From NCBI GenBank assembly GCA_013433145.1, contig CM024180.1, forward strand, positions 8,188,001 to 8,252,000: a stretch of DNA of 64,000 nucleotides. Reading direction: 5' to 3'. The notes beneath the pieces were generated by a model that saw only the letters and a program-made list of their open reading frames with translations, did no database searches and had not been told where the DNA came from. Made by a program: the position numbers and the translations under genes. This DNA is from Ascaris suum. Lineage: Eukaryota > Nematoda > Chromadorea > Rhabditida > Ascarididae. Positions 1-11,597 of this stretch are shown here, piece after piece; the first letter of the stretch is position 1, and every line of letters starts with the position of its first letter.

Positions 1-163
1 CTATGCACAGTTATTAGACGAATAGGTAGAAAATCCTTGCGGACTATGCAGTAGATTGTATAGCGATTATTGACCGTATCACTTCAAAGATCGCCCATAT
101 AGATTAAAAGGGTTTTTTGGTTAACGATATGATTAGAACTGTTTTTCAAAAACCTCTTTCATC

Positions 164-169
164 TTTATT
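164..169 (-). terminator. Polyadenylation signal of the UGT gene
   Basis: TTTATT on the plus strand reads AATAAA on the minus strand, about 22 bases downstream of the UGT stop codon. Its position fits a nematode cleavage/polyadenylation signal. Confidence 0.6.
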
Positions 170-190
170 ATGTCTTTGAGATTTGGGAAT

Positions 191-3100
191 TTATGCCGAC
201 TTTAACTTAATTATTAGTGGCATATATTGTCGCCATATTCGTGACACTATACGGATGGATAAATAGACACACATAATAATAGTGAAAATAAATGATAAAA
301 TAATGTCAATACAAAAATATTCAACGGTATTCAAAGTGGTTGAATGTAATTGCAAATATTCGCCAATATTCGGAAATTGTGCCGCAAATTCGACATATTT
401 GACAAAAGTTTGACTTGGTTTTTTTGGATTTCTTTGAATCATTGCCGAAAGAATTTTCGCTCTTTGACGATAGCTGAAAAATGATTTATTCAATTATTGT
501 GGAAACAAAATTTAAGGAAATATAATAAAATCTCGATGCTACTTCCCCTAGGGTATCGAATAGAAAAGAAAATAAGTGGAAAGAAGAGCGGCTGGCGTCT
601 ACATTCCATAGGGTATCATAAAGAGTTGCTATTTTGGGGAACCCCGAAAGCCATAGTACACAAACGTCCTGAATTATAGACAATAGTAGTGGATGTTTAA
701 GCATACTGGTCGTCATTGGTTACGTAACGAGAGAAGTATCAAAAAACAGCGCCAGTCATACGGACAAACAAATCCTCTCTGAGCACTCCGCAAGCATAAA
801 ACCGCATAATTACTTCATCGTCTCCCTCAGTTACCTTCGAATCCCTAGTTCAACGCATAAGTGCAACTGACGACGTATAGGACACAACAAAGCAGCGGCA
901 TATTACACGCAAAAACTTCACACCTGGAGGGTATTGAACTTTGAACTCTCCAAAATGAAAAGGTGGAAAGGATTCACTGGGAACACCACAGATGCTCAAT
1001 GCTTGCTTCACATCCATTAATCAAACCTAGAAAGTTTAATTTCATTACTAACCAATCTTTGAGAAGAACCTCATGAAGTGCATTTCGAATATTTTCAGCG
1101 GTAAGATTACGTTTATCCAACACCACGCCAATACGTCGTTTTCTTATGAGACCAGCGTTATGAATTTGATCGGCGAATAGCGGTACACCAATCATTGGGA
1201 CACCTTCATTGATCGCTTCCATCAGAGAGTTGAGACCAACATGTGTTATAAATGCTTTCACACGTGAGTCTCCTAGCAATATTAGCAAATGATCTCTTAT
1301 TAAACAGTTCTCGATGAATAATCTAATGGATAAGACCTACTATTTATTTCTTATTTATTGAACTCCGCTTGAAAAAATTGTATCCCAAACGCATATTTTT
1401 TATATCCTTCCTCGTTGTCATAAGAACGGTGCTTTTTGCACCATAAAAGTAGCAATGACCTAAGACTAAAACTCTTTGATTGTTAATGAAGTTCTCTTTC
1501 GTCGTACTAAGAATCTATAAAGTATAGTCAATAAATGCCGATTCGGTAAGGTCGAGATCAGCTTAACGAATCCTGGTTAGAACTAATTAATCTTTTTAGT
1601 GCGTCTTTTAGACAGAATTGTGTCTAGTGGCCAAAATGGCCAAAATGCCACCAAAAATCGGCATAATTCTCAGCGAAAATTTGCAATCGCAGAGAAGATG
1701 AAGCTAGCTTAGTAGTTGTTCATCTAAGGTTATGGATTATACCCAAGAAAATGTCAGCACCATAGATTTATGATTCCCAGAAAGTTACCAGAAAAACAAA
1801 TAAAAACGCGCTTACATGACGTCATCATAAAAAGTTTGGAGGAATCATACATGACGTCATTGTAGAAAATTCAGAGGAATACTTTCAAAAAGTTACAAAT
1901 GAAAATAACGTGATTTTTTTCTAATGTTGTTCCCCTGAGGTTTATTTTTTCAAACTCCACCTCAGAAAATTACACTTGAAATGCTTGTTCTTAATATTCC
2001 GCCTTGTTGTCACAAGAACAGCGTTTTGGCCCTGTAAAAGTGGGTCGACCTGAGGTACAGAACCTCTGAATTTGAGTGAGTGCCAATCAAACAGCTGTCA
2101 AAATATGTGCTTACGAAGGAGTTGTTTTTGTGGCAACCACTCCGAAAAATAAACGTTGCTGATATTTATGAGTTCATTGTACGGTCCGTCGAATTTCCAG
2201 ATGAAAATGAACTGTGTAAAGCTGGAAAATGCTTCCAAAAAAGCTTGTTTAGCGTGTTCCGGCATCTTAGTGGTCAACGCCACCGAACCAAATGAAAACA
2301 ATACCGCACCGGCGGGATGTGAAGATAGTATACGATCGTATTCCTGAAATTATTGCCCCATCCATTCATTCTCTTCTTTTATGCTTATTTCAGTTCTATT
2401 CCATTCAGCTATTGTATTTTAATTGTTATATTCGACATTACTGTTAATGCAGTTCTGTTTGGATCGTTACTTTGTACCAAAAAAACCTATGGAACCTTTT
2501 CAGATTAAATGATATAATATTTTTTCAAAGAGCATGATTATTTAAACCTTATACATATAAAATCACAAATTTTACTATGTTAGCGCTTGTTGAGGTTGGA
2601 ACTTAGCTCTTCAAGTACCTTTCAAATACCTCTCAGAAATCCATTAATTCTCCGTTCACCTGGTGCCACAGACTAGATTCTACAATGCTCTTGAAGAATT
2701 ATCTTTCAACCTTCTATAAATGCGCCAATTCTCTATCCCAAGGATATGATGGGCTAGGTTTTATAGCTTTCTTGAATCATCGTAGCAGATTTTATAGACC
2801 ATAAAGGATTATAATATAGATCATAAAATGATCTGAAAAGCAGAAATAATGAGTAGAAAGAAAAAGAAAACTGTCCTATATGATTTCAAAAGATCAAAGA
2901 ACAAATAGACGGACATGTTTTTTTATCGCAACGTTTAAATCGATATTTTAATAGAAATTTCAATGTTTTACCCTATCCTATAGACTTACTCGATGCTTTT
3001 CATGTTGATTTCATCAAAAATTTAACCATCTTTGGCAGAGTTCATAGTGTATCTGATAGCAATTTTTACAGATATTAATTCAATAGTAATTCTAATTTAA

Positions 3101-6100
3101 CTTCTCTTTTCCTTTTAGATATTTATTATATCAAGTCTTGCTTCCCCCTCCCCCCCCCCCCCCACAGTGTATCTTAAAATAGCGTTCCCAGATTTCTTGG
3201 ATTTTGCATTCGTGGATTTTAATTTGAACTAACCTTAAAGTAGAGCCGAATCAGATGTGAACCGAATCTCCTTCTATCGCATTTTCAAGATTTTACAAGC
3301 CACTATTTTGAGCGAAAATTTGTGGTCCACTATTGTTGAATTCAAATACGACTCAATAACTAATAAACTAATAAAGATCTTTTACAATATAGAAATAAAG
3401 TATGGGTTTGATTTGACAAAGAAGATGTGACAAGAACTCCGGAAAGAAACTTCCATCTTTGGTTTTTTTTCGAGCTGTTCGGAATTCTTGAAAATGGAAA
3501 TTTGCAGCCAAATTTCCTTAGTGGAAGTGGATGAAAGGTTAACGATACGTTTGTTAATTGAAATTAGAACCTGAGGAAGTTGTCCATTCTCATTAGGCGT
3601 AATACCACCAATGAAGATGATTTTGTTGGATATTGGACGAGGATAATCGACTAGTTCATTTGCGTTCACGAATAAATAACTCATTTGTGCGAAGAGCGTT
3701 TGTAATGATGGCATTTCCATACCGAATTTCTTATGAAAACTTTCGTCCTGAAGTAAAGAAATGCCTATAAATTTCCGCCATATCGGTATATAGCCATTGA
3801 AATGCACATAGACAATATGATCGTTGAGTATAAAATTTCTTTCTTTTTCTTTCAGATTTTTTCATAAATGTTTTCAATTTTTTTTAAAATACAATTTTAT
3901 TCGGAAAATCCATTCTCCCATAAATAATTCTTAGAAAATATCTGAAATGGTGGGAAAAAATTTTCTCTCTTTATAGATTCCCAAATCTGATAATAATTGT
4001 TTATGTAATAATTTTAAGATTTATGGAAATTTTTATACTGTTTTTTTTTTCTAAAGTATAATAATTGCGTTGAAATAAGAGCCTAAATCTACCGAAAATA
4101 GATGTAGAGATCAATTAGACAACGTTCTTCTCGTAGATTAATCTTCGGCACTATCAATTCCATTTTGAATAGTGGGATCTTCTCCCACAAGGTAAAAATC
4201 TAGCGGAAAATACAATTTCGAGGAATGCAAACGAGATAATGTTATAAGATGTTTCAAATATCCACAATATTTATTAATCATAGTCTGCCGAAAAATGATT
4301 ATTTGGGGCATTTCCTGAGTCATTAGGGAGACGAGGAGGTGTATTGCTGTTATTGACGAGGGGGGGGGGGGGGGGAAATGCGCCCCTTCTGAAATTTTTG
4401 ATACTCGAGACGCTGCTCGCTCCTTCTCTTTCTCACCCACCCACGCCGGAAATCTTTTTGAATAAAAAAAATTTTTTATTAGTTTTGTTCTTGCGCCCGT
4501 TTCCGGAAAATTTTCTCTAGTTACGAAACAATTGTGGGACGATGGTGTCTTTCAACACTAAACGCTTCTCACCTGGCTACTCCATTACATTGTTTATCAG
4601 TTTTTCAAACGAAATCGATCACCTGCATTGCAATAAAGCGAGGAATATAGATATGCTGCATCAATGTTCGAATATAGAGATTGTAAGCGCGTTGAGCGAA
4701 ATTCATCTCATCACCATTGCCTGATGGATAAAACGAATCTGTAAAAAAATGAGCCAAATTATATGAATTGGGTTTTTTTTTTAATTTCGCAGTCATTACG
4801 TTTTTTTTGTTTCATTTTTATACGTTTCTTAAAGATTGCTTTGCGGAAATGCACCAAGGCGATGTCCTATCTTCGCGGATCTCTCTCGCTGTTTCAAGAA
4901 GTAAAGAGTGCCAGCTAAGGCTATCAAATCTGCTAAGTAAAACAAATGTCTTACCGACATTTCCTATATCGTTCGTTATATTGATTTATCGATTTCTAAA
5001 GTAGTCGTAGATGTTCAAAAGTACCGAAGAAACTCATATGTAGTTTACGCCGATAAGGCGGCAAAAATCGATTTTTTAAAGCAGATCTGTGCGAATGATT
5101 ACTTTCACTAACAGAAGTTTTTTTTAGCATTTCCCATTGAGAGCTTTTAATGCTATTTGTCATAGGTATGTTGATGATTTACTGATATTTAATACTGATA
5201 ACTTTCAAAGTATCGCTAAATTAATTTATGGAGATCGACTGCAGATTGAAGTTACATACACGGGTAGCACAGCTAATTTTTTGGACTTCAACTTATGTAT
5301 TACTTGCAACGGTGTCATCTCAAACGTTTATGATAAGAGGGATCAGTTTAATTTTTCAGTGAATAAATATATTCAATGGACAGTAGCATCCCGCTGTTCA
5401 TATACAAAAACCTTATAATTTCACGTCTTTAAATTTAGTAAACTATGCTCATTTAAAACGGACTTTATTACTAACTGTAAAGGATTGCTTAAAAATTACA
5501 AAGAGAAAGGTCTTAGTGTGGTTTTAGTGGAAAAGTATTTATATCGTGCATTAATGAGTAAACTAGAATCCGAGTATAAGTTCGTCTACCCTAAGAGATA
5601 GGGTACAAAAAATTTGGTCTACGAAAATTTTTATGGAATTTAGTATGTTTCGCTAATTAACCATGCAAACTAAGGGGAATGATCTATGCAGGTCTTGCCT
5701 CTTCGCAGTAAGATAGCTTTAAGCGTATATACAAAGATTTATCGATTAACGCTTCTGAATATTACATTAGCGATGATACAGTATTGCGTTTGCATATTCT
5801 ATGCACACAACACCTTAAATTAGCATTTATTTACGTAATTTTGTATATTGTAATAGGAGGTCTAAGCGTTAGTTTGAGTAGTTTATTGTGGTATTTGTTA
5901 TTCTTATAGTAGTATTTCTTCGTTAGAATCTTCTAGTGGACCGTAAATGTTATTTGCTTTGTTTCGATCAAAAAAAAAGTCTAACAGCAAACAGGGATCA
6001 TATGGATATTGCTCTACCAGCGATTTTACTGTTCGGTTGATGCCATCAACACTGACACTCACGCTTATCGATCACTAAACACCATCACCCTTGATGCCGA

Positions 6101-7287
6101 TAGCTCATCTTATACCTTATATCTTCAACTGTATGAATTTTTCAGCCCGGTATTTTTTGGATATATTTTGCTTTGCAAATATTTTTCAAACATACTCTAG
6201 ATGTTGTGCTCAATTTTTATTACACTGTTGTTAGACTTTGATTCTTAGACTTTGATTTTCATTTATTATGATTTTTCCTCAGTTTTTATCTCTTCACTTT
6301 TATATTTTAGTATAATCTTCTATATGATTCTTCATATATTATGATTAACGTATTTATTAGAAACCTTTTAACCTCCGTTGTTTCAATTTACCGACAATGT
6401 TTATGTTCATCACCAACATATTTATCTTTACTAAATCTTTAATTTTATTTCATTTTCAATCCGTTTTTTGGAGGTGCTTTATTACATCGACTTTGGTTTC
6501 CACTATTTATCAGTAGATCTTATATCGCCTTTTGATGTATATCACCGTAATTATTGTTACACGTACCAACACCTATTAAAGTTCAGTTTTATATAAAAAC
6601 CTAGCTTGTAGGGTAGCTATGTCTTAACAATTAGATGCGTCTATATACGTAAGGGTTTGTTTGCAGTGAGGTTTTATTAATCGTCAGTGTCATACGTCCT
6701 TATCGCACATTTACTTTTAACCCCTTATTATTGTTCGTCATACGTAACTTCTTCTCCTGGCTATTGTTCTGAAGCGCTACTCGTAGAACTAGGAGATGGA
6801 GCTCGGTGGTAAAAGAGGCTTAGGTTCCATTTCTGAAACGATTGTTTTGGAATAAAGGAAGAAAGCGGAGTATAGTGATGAAAGTGCTATAGTTTGTAAT
6901 TTTTGTGTTTATTGTACATTTTTCTTAATATACATTTTACCTACAGATTTTTTTCCATTTCTTTTCTTTTATACTTCTTTTTTTCTCTACTCGCAATTAA
7001 GTTGTCTCTATAGCTTCTCATACTAACAGGATTATACGTATCGTTTTGACGAAGGCCGCGCATAATCCAGGGTGCACACGTCAACGGGTAAGAGCCGAAA
7101 CCTGATCACCTTTTATTCTAGTAGGTAGTTTATCCACATCTCACTCCTGCATTCTTGATATCTAATCTCCTAACAGTGGTCTGTTCCCTCCATGTTTTCA
7201 CGTGCGAAATGTTTCCCTTTACCATATAATTTCTTAACTTTATTTCTCTCAGGACGCAATTTTCCTATTGCTCTTTGCGCATATAAC

Positions 7288-7353
<66 letters not shown>

Positions 7354-10300
7354 CATTTAGAAAACTTCGAAGTATTTTGCAAAAGTCTGTTTACTAATTT
7401 GTTGTTCTTACACATTGTTCTTCTCTTTTATAAAAGTTCAAAAATTATAAAAGTGATTGGTCTGATGTGCTTCTCATCTTGTTTTGTTATTATAGCCGAT
7501 ACTAGTCTTAGCTGCAAACAATAACTGACAACAGTGTCACGCCGTCATATAGTGAATCTCGCTCACCTAGAAATATATTTGCATAGTTCGTTCAAATTAA
7601 ACAGTGGTCGGAGTCTTTCAAATGGTAGAATCGAAGTTAGCTGTGTAAATGAATTTATCCACGGATCTGATACATCGGAGTCGTGCTAATTCCTCACTCT
7701 GACTAATAAATTCAAATATAAGTACCAACTATTAAGTTTAAACGCTGTAGACATGAATAAGGCTACGGATGAGAAAGGCATCACTAGTGGTATTATCGTC
7801 GATTCATTGCCGAAAAAATAATGCAACGATATTTTCCTTAGATTTGAAGACATCATTGATTTCTATGCTTAGCTTTTGATAATCAATTTAGTCAACTAAT
7901 TTCTATGCTTAGCTTAGCGCTTTTGATAATCAGTCAACTAATTTCTCCTATAGAATAACTGCGCTGTGTCTGTCTGTCGATGTCCGTCAGTCTGTCCGTC
8001 TGCGTTCCTTGCTATTTTGGATCAGCATGCAGTCAACTGAATCAACAAAGTTTATTCTGAACATGAACTCCTGAGCAAATCCATATTCGTTGCGGATTTC
8101 CGTTGATAAAAATCTCTATTCGGACACCTAACTGAAGCTTTCGTTAGCTGCAGTCCATTTTTGACAAACCTCTAACGAACAATAAGTTCTAATACTCGGT
8201 TTATAAGGACGGAGCCGCCAATCAAAGGTTTTCTAGAATAGCATAATGCTTTTAAATTAAAGGACACGGGATCCGCTCTTAACATCCCTTTGGAACTTTT
8301 TTGTTCTGACCTAGGCTCAGAAGATAACCATTGGGTAGTACATAGGCCACCTCTTACGTTCGAGTTGTACCCATCTTAGACAGTACTTTTGTTGTCATCA
8401 CACAATAACCTATGGAAACACTCTTCCGGTTGTATCAGTCTGTGGAGAATATTTTTATTATTGTCTCAATAATCGTTCAGCCGCTCCGAAATTCTTAAAT
8501 CTCCGTTACAATGCGCCATCATTCCTAGTGTCATCTCTGGATAATTAAATCGTGGAAAGTTGACATCTTCTCCATTTAAGTTTGAATGCTGCAATTGTAT
8601 TTTTGCGTCCTTTCTGTAGAAATTTAGCCGACCTGTTGTAATGTCCGTTCAACGAAGAAATACCAAATTGCGAGTCATCACTTATTTTGCCAGTTTGCTG
8701 CTTGAAGTTTACAGAAATTGACTTATGCTAGATATTACCGACAGTAAATTATCGTATGATTTTGAAAAAATAGGTTGGAACTACGCAAAGTACAGCATAA
8801 TTTATAAGAGCCGAGGAGGTGCGGTAGTAAAGCGCTTGATCAGATCGGTATGTTTTTATTATAAGGTGGTATATTTGATAGAATTACCGGTATTGACCAT
8901 CATTACCTATAATCGTTTAGTGTGCATTCAATAACTCTAATAAAAACTTAGTAAATAACCCGTACCTTGCGTATAGCTTGCAGGATTGCTTATTCCCAAT
9001 ACATAGAGGACAATATCGGAAACCGGTGTTGCAAGAAAACCCAAAACGGGTTTAATTGCGGCCACATGAAATAGACCGAATGCGCAAAAATCATAAGTTG
9101 TAGAGACGACCGCATCGAAATTCGAATTTCGTAACCACAATATCAGGCTCTTGTCGCTTAGCATTTCTAAAATCGTGCCAATTATGCGCAATTTATATCG
9201 TTGAAGTTTCAGTAGATGCTGCAGACTTCGTCAGCAGACATATTTCGAATGGATAGCAATATCTCACGTGAATGTTTCATTTATTAACGCAAAGCGTTAT
9301 TGAATGTCTTGACCAGTGATAAGCGACTCCGGAGTCAGACTCATCTGTAAATTTAATTACATAGTTATTTCGAGTTTTTTTCGGCCGAAAAAGACATTTA
9401 AATGCTCGATAAACGGTACTCGAGTGATCGATTTAATTTGATTTAGTCATGCAAATGAAACTACAGAAGTCTGACTCCGGAATCGCTGATCAGTAGTTCT
9501 TCACCTTCGACTCCATAGTTCTTTCGGGTTTTCAACGATCACATGTGTATTTTCGCATTCATTTCTGTTCTTCCTATTGAACTGTTTTATCGTCGGCACA
9601 ACGTACAGCGATAGGTATTGAAGGGTTAATGTTTATTGATCAACCTATTCGAGTGTTCGAGATGTACCAATAAATTTGATAATATGAAAAAAGTGGTGAA
9701 AGTTTTTCGATTTGTTCACTTCAGTTTACGAAATTTGATGGCCCTATGCCCCAAACTTAAAGGATGTGATCGGAAAAACGGAAGATTTAAGCAGTGTTGT
9801 CCAGGACGCGAAACTTAAATGAGAGAATCAAGTATTTCCAAGTAGTCGTACAAGAAAGATTACCAGCTGAAAGCAAAGACGGCGATTTCGACTGAAAGGA
9901 ATGCCCCTTCCCCCAGCTCCTCCCCGGTGGTTGACTAATGGAAAAATATAGAAAGACCGAAATGTTCCAAGGTAGGCTTAATAACAGTCAGTAAAACCTT
10001 CATTGGAGCATCTAAGTGCACGTCATTATAGAACTGAGTGTATATGTAAGAGTGATTTGTAAGTCAGCTTGTGCAATAATTTATAAACCAATCAAATAGT
10101 TTATAAATCAGGTATTTCAATATTCACTTTTGTCTCTTTTTTTTGTTAAGAATATTTAGAAGAAATTGTTGGGACTATTTGTTTCTTCAGATATTCATGT
10201 GTAAGGATATAGTAGAAGAACATGGCATTTTAGAAATTTTCTAGCCAAAACATTGCAGTATGCAATACTGGCCAATAAAAATTATATAACATTGTGGTGA

Positions 10301-11597
10301 AGTATCAGCCAAACAATGCACGGTAAGATGCTATTATCAACCGACCAGTATGCGCTAAAACACTATCTTATAGCAAAAATGCTATAAGATAGTGTTTTAG
10401 CGCAAAACACTATCTTATAGCTAAAACACAGTATGTGGTACCATCTAGTAGGAAAAGGATGCAACAAAACCTATAGATATTTCGGTTTCCACAATAAAAT
10501 TCATAAGTAAATATTCTGGTTTCCTTTTATGTATAAAAATAAGTGGATATTAAAATATTTTCCACAAGAGAAAAGAGATACGGTGATAAAATTATGCAAA
10601 ATCACAACCAAGATAGATTCATACCTTCGCAGAATTCAGCGACTGTTGCCAGTGTAACGTTGCCTCTCTTGAATCCATATGATAGTTGATCACATTCGCC
10701 TAAGTATATTACATTTGTTAGTCCTATAAATTTGCTTGGGTGGCTCAAGATCAAGATGATTTTGAATCTAGTTGAGAATCTAGTAACCCTAATGACTACT
10801 ACGTTATGCCGGAAATTATGGTGGACCGAAATCGTTTTATATGGAAGCGTTGAGAAAAACGTTTTTCCTTTTGTTGAAATACAAGGAAAATTGTTCGTGG
10901 ATAACGATATAAATCAAATGATACCAGCAATAAACTAATAATGAAAAAAATCAGTTCTATACTTGACTTGATCATATCAATAAACAAAGAATTAATACCG
11001 TGAATGGCTCATTGAAGTGGTTGATTTTCAACCAGGAACTCGGTTTTGAAAGCGTGAATCGACGCAATGAAGTCGCTTTTTTTGTTCCATTATCCACAAT
11101 TGTTGGATTCCAATTGGCAATTAGTTCATGCTGAATGAACAATCCTTGAAGACGGATTTAGGGAAGCGTTTTATTACAGCCGGCATCGCTCATAATCTTC
11201 ATATTCTACTCATTTCGTTTCATTAGAGCTAACGCCTCATTAGGTTAACATGCGTTTATTGATCGAACTTTACTCGTTCCCTTTTGATCGGACTTTTTTG
11301 TCTCCAACCCTTCGGATTATATTTATCGTCTTTTTGAGCCAGATTATGTGAGATAAGAGTGAACAACTGCAAACTCAAATTCCCGTTCAGATTTTTGAAA
11401 CGATTAAAAACTTTGAAAACGTTGGAATACGCATGTTCACTAACCACTTCGTGTCCAGCATCGGCCAAAATATCCACTAGAGAGCCTGAATAGATGAGAT
11501 GGCTCCGACTGAGTGCCGTCTGATAGACAAGAATCTTAAGGCCATTCGACGCGTATAGAACTGACCATATAAACAACAGCAAGCGCATGATGGTCAC
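191..11597 (-). CDS. UDP-glycosyltransferase (UGT), complete, nine exons
   Basis: Transfers a sugar from a UDP-sugar to small lipophilic substrates; UGTs of this type sit in the ER membrane with the active site in the lumen. Exons on the minus strand: 11597-11445, 11130-10999, 10699-10625, 9218-8966, 4738-4623, 3747-3571, 2343-2115, 1272-1053, 473-191. All eight junctions have GT-AG ends and matching phases, giving 545 codons with no internal stop. Visible parts: a signal peptide at about residues 1-20, the catalytic histidine in SRSH (about residue 33), a YDFCAFGLF segment, PRPISNKI before the donor-binding half, LFSFGS, WLPQKQLL, the family signature with GVPMIGVPLFADQ, and a membrane anchor at about 507-528 followed by a short basic tail. 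The signature reads THVG (388-391) where THGG is usual. The start could be the first Met (11597) or the fourth codon (11588). Its nearest neighbour in the window, the vha-4-type gene, is transcribed away from it. The acceptor substrate cannot be told from sequence. Confidence 0.93.
1800..1875. repeat. Repeated CRE-like palindromes in a UGT intron
   Basis: Two copies of ACATGACGTCAT lie about 38 bases apart, each followed by a similar GAGGAAT-containing stretch. TGACGTCA is the full cAMP-response (CREB/ATF/bZIP) palindrome. The larger unit seems to be a short tandem duplication, so the sites could be by-products of it. Confidence 0.4.
5137..5601 (+). mobile_element. Decayed reverse-transcriptase fragment of a retroelement
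   Basis: The plus strand codes for a YVDD box (RYVDDLLIFN), the RT active-site motif, then a palm/thumb-like stretch with NFLDFNL and YDKRDQFNF. The frame continues past a single in-frame stop (TAA at 5416-5418) for another 60 codons to a TAG at 5599-5601. The layout resembles RTs of Penelope-like elements, but the family is uncertain. It is opposite to the host UGT. The N-terminal part of RT is not recognisable upstream, so this is a 5'-truncated dead copy. Downstream sequence to about 7.1 kb may be the remaining 3' part. Confidence 0.6.
7291..7351. repeat. (AT)n microsatellite
   Basis: About 30 uninterrupted TA units within the fourth UGT intron. Frames that read Ile-Tyr through it are artefacts. 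Confidence 0.97.
7867..7945. repeat. Short tandem duplication in the UGT intron
   Basis: TTTCTATGCTTAGC and the following TTTTGATAATC plus GTCAACTAA segments occur twice in a row, about 40 bases apart, with a small insertion of TTAGCGC in the second copy. Confidence 0.8.
9315..9494. mobile_element. MITE-like element with terminal inverted repeats
   Basis: The left end (9315-9341) and the reverse complement of the right end (9494-9468) match at 24 of 27 positions around the core GACTCCGGAGTCAGACT. The unit is about 180 bp, AT-rich inside and has no coding capacity, as expected for a non-autonomous DNA transposon. No clear target-site duplication was seen. A related single end (AGTGACTCCGGAGT type) lies near 25750. 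It sits in the third UGT intron. Confidence 0.6.
10352..10421. repeat. Perfect 23-bp inverted repeat with an extra third arm
   Basis: Positions 10352-10374 are the exact reverse complement of 10381-10403, separated by a six-base A-rich loop. Bases 10404-10421 repeat 18 bases of the first arm. The third UGT intron contains it. A transcript through it would form a long perfect hairpin. Confidence 0.85.

Larger units (their letters stand above)
4739..8965. other. Fourth UGT intron (4.2 kb), repeat-rich
   Basis: This intron interrupts the UGT between the SYTQ segment and the exon starting DSFYPS. It contains the reverse-transcriptase fragment at 5.1-5.6 kb, non-coding AT-rich sequence, an (AT)n run near 7.3 kb and a short tandem duplication near 7.9 kb. 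No further UGT exon is needed here because the phases of the flanking exons agree. Confidence 0.7.

Noticed and set aside
3800..3850. Extended 5' end of the sixth UGT exon
   Set aside because: The open frame runs further upstream, but the acceptor TTACTTCAG at 3748-3750 joins in phase with the exon at 4738-4623, so the extension is intron.
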